A stretch of DNA of 64,000 nucleotides from Vreelandella azerica (GCF_013112225.1 NZ_JABFHI010000001.1:1-64000), one strand, 5' to 3'. Shown: positions 1 to 7,820, numbered from the stretch's first letter. Program-made: numbers and translations. Notes: generated by a model from the sequence alone, not told the origin.

Positions 1-591
1 ACGATCAATGAAGACGCGCCGTTTTTGCCAGGCAACGGACAGAGGCGTAGCCGTGGGGTCAGCCTGGGTTGAAGATCGCGTTGATGCCCCCGGTTACAGA
101 TATTGTGGTTCCCACGGCCGTGAAAAATAGGATGCGGTTGAATCTTCACACCAGCGCGTTTCGGGTCAGATTCAACCTGCTGTCGAAGTTCAATGTTGTC
201 ACCTCCGGTGCCAATGGCGCTACCGGCCCATGCAACCATGAATTGTGATCACTAAAGCCGAGCGGCTTGCGAGCGCCAGGGCGGCTCGTCAAACGCCGTG
301 CTGGTGATGTAAAGCGGTCGCCACGCTTCGTTTCCGCTAAAATATAATAGCTAAACGTATCGCCTGCGATTCGCTTAAGGACGATGTACCCTATTTTTCC
401 GCCATGAATGGCCATAATGGTGATTGGTGAGCCAATGGTCTGCAATCTTCAATCGAAAATGCTCCGTGGGTTGCTGCTTTTTAACTCGGCAAAGCTGCTG
501 TAGTGGTCGCCACGTTGGCGAATCCAGCCCTTTCTGCGTAGCCACACGGTTGCGCGTCCAAGCATTAGACTGCAAAACGCATGTTTACCAT
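1..591 (-). pseudogene. Poly-gamma-glutamate hydrolase remnant (copy 2)
   Basis: This is the broken copy of the gene at 5432..6085. Reading the minus strand, the MAIHGGKI zinc-site region and the RIAGDTFSYYI segment are recognisable. Several short indels relative to the right-hand copy destroy the frame, and the 3' end lies beyond the window edge. No single frame longer than about 100 codons remains, so no active enzyme is expected unless the indels are sequence errors. Confidence 0.75.
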
Positions 592-935
592 TCCCCGTTC
601 TCGATAAGCCTCGTGCTTAACCTCGGAGTTATGAGATAACACCATGCTTCGCCGTGCCGGGTGGTGAGAATAACGCGGCTGTATTTTTAGGTGCGTGCGC
701 GTTGTAGCCTTCAAGCTGACGGAGCCTTGTTCTGTGTTGATGGTGTAGACCTCAACCGGAGTCATTGATGCCTCCGCTTTGGCCCCAGGGTAATGACCAA
801 GATCATAAAGCGTGATGGCTGTAAGGCAGTCGTTGCTATAAGCACCATTGAGCCAGTAATGATTGTAAGTACTTGTTTAAGGCAGCCGTATACGGCAACG
901 CGTGGGCAGCGCTGTATATCGCGTTGTAGTCCCAT
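585..935 (-). pseudogene. Gamma-glutamylcyclotransferase remnant (copy 2)
   Basis: This is a degenerate counterpart of the intact gene at 5058..5438. The start region, the VEVYTINTEQ segment and the NSEVKHEA segment near the C terminus are all recognisable on the minus strand, but in different frames because of small deletions and replaced patches. The characteristic VYGTLKQG substrate loop is disrupted. Order and overlap with the neighbouring hydrolase remnant are as in the intact copy. Confidence 0.75.
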
Positions 936-964
936 TTCTTATCCTTTGTGCACCAGTAGGGTGT

Positions 965-1966
965 CTACTTCATCCAACAGCAGTACGGTGTGGCATAAAT
1001 TTCGGCTCGCCAGTGGGGCGGCTCGATGATGTCGACATTGGCGCCCATCCCCATCAACCACCATAGGGTTTGCTGGTCATCCGGCACCGTGGCTTCCAGG
1101 CACTGCCAGTGACTATCCGGTAAGGGGGACAACGTCTGCTCGTCGGCCAGAGGTGTTTCGCTCAACAACCAGGCCACTTGAGGGGCAACGTTGGCCACCA
1201 GAGTGACAGGGGCTTTGCCCTGCAGGTAGCCAAAGGCACCCCCGGCGATATAGGCATCCAGGTCAAAGTCCGGCAAGGCACGCCAGTCAACGTCGCTCGG
1301 ACGAGCGGCCTGAATGCGGTGCAGAGCAAACTGACGAAGATCGCGATAGTCATTCACGGTAGCCAGCAGGTACGTCACGCTATGGCGGCTCACCAGGCCT
1401 TGAGGGTGCAAGATGAACTGCTTACAGGTCTCCCTGGCACGGGAAAGGTAATCCACCTCAATGGCCTTTTGTTCAAGCAAGGCCTGGGCGACGGTTTGCC
1501 AGGTGGCTTCGTCAAACTCAGCCGGTATCAAGGCCTTGCCATTGGGGATGGCCCTGACCTTGCGCGCCCACTGGCTCAGACCATTGGCGCTCAGGCTATC
1601 CAGCAGGCGCCGAGCGTCAGTGAACTGAGGCGACAGCTGACCCACCACCACCGGCGGTAATAATCCCTTGAGGTATTCTTCAGCGAGCACCAGCGTCAAG
1701 GCGCTGGGCGTATCCAGCGCGGGCAGGTGACAATGAAAATCACGGTCGAAATACCATTGGTAGGGTTTCTGGTCGTCATCACAGGTCAGTGGGAAATGCA
1801 GAGATAAACGATCACGCAGGTCACGCTGCAAGGAGCGGGTATCAATCTGGAACCCGCGTTGTTCAAGTTTGGCCTTGAGCACTGGCGTTGAAATACGCCC
1901 GGGGGCCCGCGGGATCAGCTGCAACAACGCAAGGTAACGAAAGAGGGTATCGCGGAGATCAGACAT
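965..1966 (-). CDS. WYL-domain transcriptional regulator (3' end altered)
   Basis: This 333-residue protein has an N-terminal winged-HTH region (roughly residues 1-75) and a central WYL-type beta domain around residues 165-225 with the pattern LHPQGLVSRHSVTYLLA. A WCX-like C-terminal section follows. WYL proteins sense ligands, often nucleic acids or nucleotides, and regulate phage-defence and stress loci (family knowledge). The last ~12 residues after HWRAEIY are encoded by the inverted-repeat arm, so the native C terminus was replaced when the repeat arose. A weak 15-bp match to the island palindrome (1961..1975, 9 of 12 arm positions) overlaps the start codon and could allow autoregulation. 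A second WYL gene lies at 46754..47692. Confidence 0.85.
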   Translation of the reverse strand: MSDLRDTLFRYLALLQLIPRAPGRISTPVLKAKLEQRGFQIDTRSLQRDLRDRLSLHFPLTCDDDQKPYQWYFDRDFHCHLPALDTPSALTLVLAEEYLKGLLPPVVVGQLSPQFTDARRLLDSLSANGLSQWARKVRAIPNGKALIPAEFDEATWQTVAQALLEQKAIEVDYLSRARETCKQFILHPQGLVSRHSVTYLLATVNDYRDLRQFALHRIQAARPSDVDWRALPDFDLDAYIAGGAFGYLQGKAPVTLVANVAPQVAWLLSETPLADEQTLSPLPDSHWQCLEATVPDDQQTLWWLMGMGANVDIIEPPHWRAEIYATPYCCWMK

Positions 1967-2023
1967 GGGACGTCCTGTCCTGGCAAAGTGTTAATGAAAG
2001 CAACATGGCGAAGTATCCTGAGT

Positions 2024-2662
2024 CTAGCGCGTTGCGCAGAAATCGGCGACCCTGGCAGGCAGGGCAGGCGATTCTCGTACGGCCACATGAGCCCGACGTC
2101 GCCATAGGGCAATCAGGCTTAGGTCAGGCAGGCAGGCAAGATCATGCGTCCAGAGCGCCGCAGGATGAATATCCATGGAGCCTTCGTCATCCAGTCTGGG
2201 ATGTGCAGATAACCACTCATAGACCTGGATAGCCTTTAATCCAATGCAGATAGGGAAAATCAACGCCTTGGAAGGCAGCGATAACCCCAGTTCCAGCAAG
2301 AGACTGTTGATTTCGTGATCGCAGGCCAGGTGCCAGCGTTTGGGAGACGCCACCAGTGGGGCGGCCAGGTGGCCAGCGACACAATGCCAGATCAGATGTG
2401 CCTGCAAAAAGACACGCTCTTCATCCGTGAGTGTCGCGCTCAACGTCGGTGAAAAATACAGGTGGCGCCCATCGGTGCTGGCGAAATGCGCCTGATCTTC
2501 CGCGGTGGGTGTGAGTGTCAGAAACTGGCTCATCCAGCTCATGACGGGCAAGGTGGTTTCCCAGCGTTCACGATCTTGCTGCCACTTGCTCAACTCCTGT
2601 TGTGCCAGCAGTGACAATGACGCGAATGAAGAAGAACAATAAACGCCCATTGAATCTGTCAT
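2024..2662 (-). CDS. Inactive DUF2201-type metallopeptidase-like protein
   Basis: This 212-residue protein is a paralogue of the N-terminal half of the metallopeptidase-VWA protein at 51064..52287. Shared landmarks are the residues before the zinc helix, the helix itself, and RWHLACDHEIN versus RWNHACDYEVN. The zinc helix reads AHLIWH here and AHEVWH in the paralogue, so the catalytic Glu of HExxH is Leu while both His remain. The whole VWA half is absent. It should fold and perhaps bind zinc but should not cleave peptides; a regulatory or decoy role is inference. It lies 57 bases upstream of the WYL gene in the same direction, with a palindrome operator at 2710..2724, so it probably heads that two-gene operon. 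Confidence 0.75.
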   Translation of the reverse strand: MTDSMGVYCSSSFASLSLLAQQELSKWQQDRERWETTLPVMSWMSQFLTLTPTAEDQAHFASTDGRHLYFSPTLSATLTDEERVFLQAHLIWHCVAGHLAAPLVASPKRWHLACDHEINSLLLELGLSLPSKALIFPICIGLKAIQVYEWLSAHPRLDDEGSMDIHPAALWTHDLACLPDLSLIALWRRRAHVAVRESPALPARVADFCATR

Positions 2663-2709
2663 TATCTCGCCTCCCTGATAGATCGTCAGGCAAGCCTACA
2701 GGGCGGGTA

Positions 2710-2724
2710 CGACAAACCATGTCG
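2710..2724. promoter_or_regulatory. Island palindrome operator, site A
   Basis: CGACAA-ACC-ATGTCG matches 11 of 12 arm positions of the CGACAT-N3-ATGTCG consensus. It lies 47 bases upstream of the minus-strand peptidase-like gene. Reading toward that gene, a CCCTGTAGGCTT stretch follows, comparable to the CCTG element downstream of other copies. Confidence 0.8.
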
Positions 2725-2782
2725 GAAAAAGTCATCAGGTGAGAAAAAGCGCGACAACAGGAGGACAATCCAAAGCAACACC

Positions 2783-2935
2783 TTATGCAGCTTTGGGTTG
2801 CCCTCTTGAAGACTTGCCCTTACGGGAGTAACTGCCTTTACCTTTTTTGGCCTTAACAACGCGCTGGTGAAACAGGGGCGTTCTTAGCGCTGCGTGTTGG
2901 GCATTATGCAATGCGTGCTTTTTCTTTTTACTCAT
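2783..2935 (-). CDS. arfA: Alternative ribosome-rescue factor A (ArfA-like)
   Basis: This is a 50-residue basic protein. Its core TPLFHQRVVKAKKGKGSYSRKGK closely follows the ArfA pattern ([23 protein letters not shown]), which in E. coli sits in the empty mRNA channel and recruits RF2 to stalled ribosomes. I start it at the ATG at 2935, preceded by GAGG at a normal distance, rather than at the ATG at 3028, whose extra 31 residues do not resemble the family. ArfA is usually a chromosomal housekeeping gene, so its place in a mobile island between PcfJ-like and peptidase-like genes is odd. It could protect translation when defence nucleases cut mRNA; that is inference. Confidence 0.85.
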   Translation of the reverse strand: MSKKKKHALHNAQHAALRTPLFHQRVVKAKKGKGSYSRKGKSSRGQPKAA

Positions 2936-3024
2936 ATCACTTACCTCAAGGGTTTCTACAGACGGATTTTCCGTAGACGGGGTTTCTAATAGCAGGGCTG
3001 TCGATATATGGCCGTGGGAGGTTT

Positions 3025-4014
3025 TCACTGGTTTTCAAGCCACGCCAGAATCAGGGCCTGTGCCTGTGTAGAAGGAATGGCGTTGCGTGGCCCACGCGCC
3101 TGGCTGATAACCCAGCGATGCCCTTGCCGGGTGATGGCCACCGTCACATGATGCGGGCTGCCCATATGGTAGATGGCTACCTGGCCGAGCGCCACCAGAC
3201 GGTCGTAGCTCCCCACACAGTGCGACATCTGCTGGCCTTCATCCAGCAGGCCCTGCCAGGACGTAATCGGTACGATAAGCTCATTACCCGCTAAGGGTGG
3301 GGCAGGGTAATCACCGTGCCGTCTCTGAAGCTGGTCGGCACTGCGCTGGTCTTTGCCGTCTCTGAGCCGTGCATTGAAGCGCTCAACCAGGCGATCATGC
3401 AGTGTTTGCAATTGGCGAGAAGTAGTGACTGACCGAAGTGCTCGCAGGTTCCCGTCAGGCAGCATCTGTAAGGTATCCGTCAGCATACGGTGCAGCCAGG
3501 TTGATCTGCCCGGAATGAGCCTTGAATCAGGGTCAAACAGGGCCTCATCAATCAGACTGGGTAAGCCTGGCCAACGGTCTCTTTCATAGCGCGCCAGAAA
3601 GCTCAAATGCGCCACGCTGGGGTGTGGGTGGTGGCTCAACAACCGAACGTCTTCTGCACGCTGAAGGGTGCGTAGGATCTCCTGCAATTCGCGCTGCCCC
3701 ATGGGGGCCAGACGGCAGCGGCGTAATAGCCGGGCGACTGCTGATGCGTTGGGTAGCCCGACGGCAGCGCATTGCACGGTCTGCTTCTGTGCCAGCAAAT
3801 CATTGAAGTGATCAGCCGACCAACCCTCTTGCACACCGGTATCCACCAGAAAGATCAACAGCAAGGGGGATGATTCGGCCAGCTCATAGGCGCTGGCGGA
3901 CTGGCCACATACCTGGGCCAGTTCCAACCCCAGAAAAGGCGCTGCGTGAATAACGTGGCGCACCGTCTCTGGTATGCCTGCCAACAGGGTCGCTTCCTTG
4001 CTGGCCACCAACAT
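3025..4014 (-). CDS. PcfJ-like protein
   Basis: This protein of about 330 residues has a C-terminal third that carries the PcfJ-type signature. It reads ELIVPITSWQGLLDEGQQM, then HCVGSYDRLV, a beta-rich stretch, and SQARGPRNAIPS near the end. PcfJ proteins occur on conjugative plasmids and phages; their biochemical role is not established. The start is uncertain: the frame stays open upstream to a stop at 4174..4176 with coherent residues (LTLYLSPWQ, FAWESYSYGERI) but without ATG, GTG or TTG. The true N terminus may therefore use CTG or be displaced by a base error. It is transcribed away from operator site B and toward arfA. Confidence 0.7.
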   Translation of the reverse strand: MLVASKEATLLAGIPETVRHVIHAAPFLGLELAQVCGQSASAYELAESSPLLLIFLVDTGVQEGWSADHFNDLLAQKQTVQCAAVGLPNASAVARLLRRCRLAPMGQRELQEILRTLQRAEDVRLLSHHPHPSVAHLSFLARYERDRWPGLPSLIDEALFDPDSRLIPGRSTWLHRMLTDTLQMLPDGNLRALRSVTTSRQLQTLHDRLVERFNARLRDGKDQRSADQLQRRHGDYPAPPLAGNELIVPITSWQGLLDEGQQMSHCVGSYDRLVALGQVAIYHMGSPHHVTVAITRQGHRWVISQARGPRNAIPSTQAQALILAWLENQ

Positions 4015-4323
4015 ATCCCAGCGAATGCCAGCGGGCGCAAGAAATTCGCCCTGTGCAATCCGTTCACCGTAAGAATAGCTTTCCCAGGCAAAGGGTGTGG
4101 GCGATTGCCACGGTGAAAGGTAGAGGGTCAGGGGTAGCCAACGGCTGCCTGGAAATCGAACGCGATTCGCCCGTCATCAGAGCATGCCTGCGGGTGCTCA
4201 GCTCCACGTATCATTTGATAAAAATGGCGCGTCACACTATCAAGAACATTCGCTAACATGGCAGGCTCCGCAAACAAGAAAAATCATCATGCTGGTCAAT
4301 ACGCCAGATTTTGACCGATGTTG

Positions 4324-4338
4324 CGACATTATATGTCG
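4324..4338. promoter_or_regulatory. Island palindrome operator, site B
   Basis: CGACAT-TAT-ATGTCG is a perfect match to the consensus arms. It lies between the divergent PcfJ-like gene (minus) and HELIH gene (plus), so one operator can serve both promoters. On the plus side, GTACCTGGTGATAAAG follows, similar to the CCTG element seen after other copies. Confidence 0.85.
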
Positions 4339-4416
4339 GTACCTGGTGATAAAGTGGGCAATGTCGTTTTTATTCCAGTGACTGAACATCGTCCTCGCGC
4401 CAAGGAGTCCATGAGA

Positions 4417-4953
4417 ATGCCAGTAGAACCAGTCACGACTCATCCGACGATACCCAAGGCAGCAGCATTGTCAGCCGCCATTACTCAATGGGTTGAAAAG
4501 ACGAATCAGGCGTTTGCCCCTCATCGCCGTAGTTGTCGGAAGTGGAAGGCGCCATTAGCGGGGTATTTCTCGGAACGCTTTCTTTCTCAATGTCATTACG
4601 TCATCGTGCCTGAGATCCCCTTGCCTGATGAGTCGCTTCTCCAGTCCGTTGGCATTGAGTCAGCCTTCTTTAATCACGTGGCTGGCCTGACGTTGGATAA
4701 TACCTATTATCTATTGCCTTCGGTTGCTGACGCACTGAATGTGCACTTTCATGAACTGATCCATGTCGCTCAGTGGCAGCATCTTGGAGCGGTGGGCTTT
4801 GTTTCTCGCTACTTACATGAATGGAGCGCGCATGAGTACCATGAGATGCCGCTGGAACGTATGGCGTATGCACTGGAAGCAGCGTTTCTGGAAGGCTGTT
4901 CCAAGATAGATGTGCCTGAATATGTGCGACAACGTCTTTTTTCCAACGCGTAA
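4417..4953 (+). CDS. HExxH-type putative metallopeptidase
   Basis: This protein of about 178 residues carries the zinc-binding helix HFHELIHVAQW in its second half, followed by a glutamate-rich stretch (HEWSAHEYHEMPLERMAYALE) that could give the third zinc ligand. The layout recalls small gluzincin-like peptidases such as DUF4157 proteins, but I cannot name the family firmly. I prefer ATG 4417 because AAGGAG at 4402..4407 is then 9 bases away; ATG 4411 gives only 3. It is divergent from the PcfJ-like gene across operator site B. No signal peptide is seen, so it is probably cytoplasmic. It is the third peptidase-like protein of this regulon. Confidence 0.7.
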   Translation: MPVEPVTTHPTIPKAAALSAAITQWVEKTNQAFAPHRRSCRKWKAPLAGYFSERFLSQCHYVIVPEIPLPDESLLQSVGIESAFFNHVAGLTLDNTYYLLPSVADALNVHFHELIHVAQWQHLGAVGFVSRYLHEWSAHEYHEMPLERMAYALEAAFLEGCSKIDVPEYVRQRLFSNA

Positions 4954-4986
4954 TAGCGGTTATTGGCTCAGCTGGCTAAGCCCTAG

Positions 4987-5043
4987 AATGGCAATGCAGC
5001 CACCGTACTGCTGTTGGATGAAGTAGACACCCTACTGGTGCAC
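4987..5043 (+). pseudogene. Fragment of an AAA+ ATPase gene (Walker B region)
   Basis: In one frame these 57 bases encode NGNAATVLLLDEVDTLLVH. This is very close to the second Walker B segment of the tandem AAA+ protein at 44.4-46.6 kb (NAVLLLDEVDTLLMQ). No other part of the ATPase is present. Most of the fragment also occurs at the inner end of the left repeat arm, so it was part of the unit that was duplicated in inverted orientation. Confidence 0.7.
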
Positions 5044-6043
5044 AAAAGGATAAAGAAATGGGACACCTACAACGCGATATACAGCGCTGCCCACGCGTTG
5101 CCGTATACGGCACGCTTAAACAAGGCCAACACAATCATTACTGGCTCAATGGTGCCCCCTTACTTGGCAACGACTGCCTTACAGCCATCACGCTTTATGA
5201 TCTTGGTCATTACCCTGGGGCCAAAGCGGAGGCATCAGCTGGCTCAGTAGTTGAGGTCTACACCATCAACACAGAACAATTAGCGTTGCTCGATCAGCTT
5301 GAAGGCTACAACGCGCACGCACCTAAAGAAGGTTTATACAACCGCGTTATTCTCACCACCCGGCACGGCGAAGCATGGTGTTATCTCTATAACTCCGAGG
5401 TTAAGCACGAGGCACTTATCGAGAACGGGGAATGGTAAACATGCGTTTACAGTCTATGCTTGGACGCGCAACCGTGTGGCTACGCAGAAAGGGCTGGATT
5501 CGCCAACGTGGCGACCACTACAGCAGCTTTGCCGAGTTAAAAAGCGAGCAACCCCACGGAGCATTTTCGATTGAAATTGCAGACCGTGGCTCACCAATCA
5601 CCATTATGGCCATTCATGGCGGAAAAATAGAGCCGGGTACATCGTCACTTACTAAGCGAATCGCAGGCGATACGTTTAACTATTATATTTTTAGCGGAAA
5701 CAAGAAGCGCCACAACTGGGATTTACACATCACCAGCACGGCGTTTGACGAGCCTGCCGCCCTGGCGCTCGCAAGCCGCTCGGCTTTAGTGATCACAATT
5801 CATGGTTGCATGGGCCGTGGCGCCATTGTCTACACCGGAGGTGACAACATTGAACTTCGACAGCAGGTTGAATCTGACTTGAAACGCGCTGGTGTGAAGA
5901 GTCAGCCGCATCCTATTTTTCACGGCCGTGGGAACCACAATATCTGTAACCGGGGGCATCAACGCGGTCTTCAACTGGAGCTGACCCCACGGCTACGCCT
6001 CTGTCCGTTTGCCTGGCAAAAACGGCGCGTCTTCATTGATCGT
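5001..6043 (+). repeat. Right arm of the ~1-kb inverted repeat
   Basis: This is the better-preserved arm, containing the AAA+ scrap, the cyclotransferase gene and most of the poly-gamma-glutamate hydrolase gene. Its reverse complement is at 1..990. About 4 kb of island genes (WYL, peptidase-like, arfA, pcfJ-like, HELIH) lie between the arms and could invert by recombination between them. Confidence 0.85.
5058..5438 (+). CDS. Gamma-glutamylcyclotransferase-like protein
   Basis: This protein of about 126 residues belongs to the GGCT/AIG2 fold. The N-terminal RVAVYGTLKQGQHNHYWL gives the YGTLK substrate-binding loop, and DQLEGYNA supplies the acidic catalytic position (Glu of the LEGY-type motif). 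Family members release 5-oxoproline from gamma-glutamyl amines or peptides. Its end overlaps the start of the poly-gamma-glutamate hydrolase by seven bases, so the two are translationally coupled. Both act on gamma-glutamyl bonds, which suggests a joint job on poly- or oligo-gamma-glutamate. A decayed copy lies at 585..935. Confidence 0.8.
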   Translation: MGHLQRDIQRCPRVAVYGTLKQGQHNHYWLNGAPLLGNDCLTAITLYDLGHYPGAKAEASAGSVVEVYTINTEQLALLDQLEGYNAHAPKEGLYNRVILTTRHGEAWCYLYNSEVKHEALIENGEW

Positions 6044-6085
6044 ATGCGCAGAGTGCTGGGCGAAAGTGAAATTTTTGACGGCTAG
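5432..6085 (+). CDS. Poly-gamma-glutamate hydrolase family protein
   Basis: This 217-residue protein belongs to the phage PghP / DUF867 family, zinc peptidases that cut gamma-linked polyglutamate. The motif MAIHGGKIEPGTSSL carries the His and Glu zinc ligands, and IHGCMGRGAIVYTGG downstream carries another His. Phages use such enzymes to strip poly-gamma-glutamate capsules, so this gene may be of phage origin. It starts within the last codons of the cyclotransferase gene. Compared with the left repeat copy it lacks indels and appears intact. The substrate in this host is unknown. Confidence 0.8.
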   Translation: MVNMRLQSMLGRATVWLRRKGWIRQRGDHYSSFAELKSEQPHGAFSIEIADRGSPITIMAIHGGKIEPGTSSLTKRIAGDTFNYYIFSGNKKRHNWDLHITSTAFDEPAALALASRSALVITIHGCMGRGAIVYTGGDNIELRQQVESDLKRAGVKSQPHPIFHGRGNHNICNRGHQRGLQLELTPRLRLCPFAWQKRRVFIDRMRRVLGESEIFDG

Positions 6086-6196
6086 CAGTCTTTCGGATTA
6101 CGGGCATCGCTTGCAGCGACGACACCCATCTCCCACCGTTTTTTGTGTTGCCACTGGCCACTTTAGTAATATGGTACTCAACCGAGAGGAGGGCGC

Positions 6197-6832
6197 ATGG
6201 CGGATATACGTTTGAAAATAGAGCTTTTATATACTGATCCCCTGGTCTGGCGGCGTGTGGTGGTACCTGAAAAGATCAATTTATTGCGCCTGCATGAAGT
6301 CATTCAGGCCGTCATGGGGTGGGAAGAGGTGCATCTTTTCGAGTTCGAATGCAACGGCCGCTATTACGGCCTGCCCGATGAGTGGAGCGATCGTCCGATT
6401 GCTCTGGCCCGTAATGCCCAGTTGAAAGCTATTGCGGCGCGTGCCGAGGAAAACACCTTCTACTACCGTTACGATTTTGGTGATGACTGGCTGCACCGCA
6501 TCACTATTGAAGCCACAGATCTGGCGGAAACATCTCCTTGCCCTCGGTTAGTAGAGGCAGAAAGGGCCTGCCCGCCGGAGGATATTGGCGGTACTCTCGG
6601 CTATGAAGCACTGTTGGAGGCCGCCGCCGGGCAGCCAAACGAGCACGGAAAGATGTTGTTGGAAATGCTGGGTGGCGAGTTCAATCCTGATGATGTCGAT
6701 ACCGATGAAGTGGCTGCCATGCTTGAGCCTATCCAGCGCGGCTTTAAGCGAAACAAGGTAAAACGTAAGCCCCTACCAGCATCGGATCAAGGGGCATGGC
6801 CAATCGATATGACACGCTCCCTCAAAGACTAG
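6197..6832 (+). CDS. pRiA4b ORF-3-like protein with premature stop
   Basis: This 211-residue protein starts after a clear GGAGG. It belongs to the plasmid pRiA4b ORF-3 family, recognisable by LKIELLYTDPLVWRRVVVP and YRYDFGDDWLHRI. The family is common on mobile elements; its function is unknown. The frame ends at TAG 6830..6832, but the next 21 codons (GIHDM to CLKR, then TAA 6896..6898) are intact and match the second copy at 11587..11849, which has CAG (Gln) at this position. So this copy carries a nonsense mutation that removes its last 22 residues, or a base error. Confidence 0.8.
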   Translation: MADIRLKIELLYTDPLVWRRVVVPEKINLLRLHEVIQAVMGWEEVHLFEFECNGRYYGLPDEWSDRPIALARNAQLKAIAARAEENTFYYRYDFGDDWLHRITIEATDLAETSPCPRLVEAERACPPEDIGGTLGYEALLEAAAGQPNEHGKMLLEMLGGEFNPDDVDTDEVAAMLEPIQRGFKRNKVKRKPLPASDQGAWPIDMTRSLKD

Positions 6833-6898
6833 GGCATTCATGATATGGATACTCTGATCACCATCGTGGAGCAATATAAGCAGTGCCTTAAGCGCTAA
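6636..6898 (+). repeat. Direct repeat, copy 1 (3' part of pRiA4b ORF-3-like gene)
   Basis: This stretch is highly similar to 11587..11849 in the same orientation. The two copies bracket about 4.7 kb of variable cargo. Similarity continues weakly past the stop codon (ACGTTGCCTGA in both). Confidence 0.85.
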
Positions 6899-7305
6899 AC
6901 CCTTCAGAGAGTGGGGACGCCACGTTGCCTGACTCGCTTTCACAGGGCAGGTAATGCCTGATAGGTTAAAAGGCAGCGAGCACGATAAAGGATATGTTCT
7001 AAGCGCTGATGAGCGAAAATTTTGGTTGCGGGCTTACGCTACCAACATGATTCAGAGAATGCGTATCAGTTTTCCGTCGATATGGGACTGCAGGTTCCAG
7101 CGCTACACGATTTCATGAAGTGGACATCGCGTTAAAACCGGTTCTCAAATGAAATTAATTATAACTTCACCTTAGGAAAGCAAATAGTCGCCAAGCTTGA
7201 GCTTGAACCGAGTGGGAATGCTGGTCTACCTGCTGTTCCCAAGCTCGGCAGAATGATAGCCTAAGCTTATTGCGCTTTTTTCCTGCGCAACAAATGGATG
7301 TAATG
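6899..7305. other. Intergenic stretch with one doubtful small ORF
   Basis: No recognisable gene. A 54-codon frame at 6954..7118 (starting MPDRLKGSEHDKGYVLS) has a poor ribosome binding site and no family I know; it may be a scrap of a longer gene. A short hairpin TTGCGC...GCGCAA with a T-rich loop lies at about 7269..7292, just before operator site C. Confidence 0.5.
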
Positions 7306-7320
7306 CGACACCGGATGTCG
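7306..7320. promoter_or_regulatory. Island palindrome operator, site C
   Basis: CGACAC-CGG-ATGTCG matches 11 of 12 arm positions. It is followed by GGTCCTGCCGTTATACTTC, which contains a perfect TATACT -10 hexamer. The -35 region would therefore lie inside the palindrome. The wider block closely matches site E before the defence operon. The next gene starts at 7435. Confidence 0.8.
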
Positions 7321-7434
7321 GGTCCTGCCGTTATACTTCTCTATTCTGTGTCGTTGCCGAGTATGGCCGTGCTCTATTGAGTTACTACGATTTTTCAAGC
7401 CACTGATCGCAACACTCTGGCAAGGAGCGCTGAG

Positions 7435-7815
7435 ATGAAAACTTTTAAAATCTATGAGAATCCAGCTGGAAACCGCAAAGCGGTGAAGCGGGGCTGGTCC
7501 TGGCCGGGATTCTTTTTCGGCCCAATTTGGGCGTTCATTAAAAAAATGTGGGGGCTGGGAACGGTATTGTTGATTGCGGTGATCATCCTGGCCATTTTCC
7601 CGGCAGGTAGCGAAATTGGTTTGCTCGCCGCGCTCGTTAATTTCGGTATTTATATCGCCTGCGGGATCAATGGCAATGGCTGGTGCGAGAAAAATCTAAT
7701 TTCACGGGGGTATGAATACTGCGCCACGGTTTCTGCTGCCAACCCAGAAGGCGCGATGGCAGTGTTTTTAAAAGGCCCTTCGGATAGTGAAGTCAATCAA
7801 AATGGCAAGGAGTAA
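7435..7815 (+). CDS. DUF2628 membrane protein
   Basis: This 126-residue protein has the DUF2628 pattern. A polar N terminus with a KTFKIYENP-like start leads into WSWPGFFFGPIWAFIKKMW, and two hydrophobic segments follow (about residues 40-60 and 63-80). A conserved-looking region with NGNGWCEKNLISRGY comes next. Such proteins are small inner-membrane proteins of unknown function. It is the first gene downstream of operator site C and is followed after five bases by the next membrane protein, so the three genes 7435-9034 likely form one operon. Confidence 0.75.
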   Translation: MKTFKIYENPAGNRKAVKRGWSWPGFFFGPIWAFIKKMWGLGTVLLIAVIILAIFPAGSEIGLLAALVNFGIYIACGINGNGWCEKNLISRGYEYCATVSAANPEGAMAVFLKGPSDSEVNQNGKE

Positions 7816-7820
7816 GGGAT

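Larger units (their letters stand above)
1..990 (-). repeat. Left arm of a ~1-kb inverted repeat (degenerate copy)
   Basis: The reverse complement of this stretch matches 5001..6043 almost end to end, from an AAA-ATPase scrap through a gamma-glutamylcyclotransferase gene and most of a poly-gamma-glutamate hydrolase gene. The left copy carries many small insertions, deletions and clustered substitutions compared with the right copy. It starts exactly at the window edge, so it may continue outside. The inner end runs into the 3' end of the WYL gene. It is either a real duplication followed by decay, or an assembly fold-back near a contig end; the sequence alone cannot separate these. Confidence 0.85.

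Noticed and set aside
1961..1975. A ninth operator overlapping the first WYL start codon
   Set aside because: Only 9 of 12 arm positions match and the site includes coding bases; mentioned as possible autoregulation but not annotated as a site.
2936..3028. N-terminal extension of ArfA from ATG 3028
   Set aside because: The extra 31 residues do not resemble ArfA, and the inner ATG has a good ribosome binding site.
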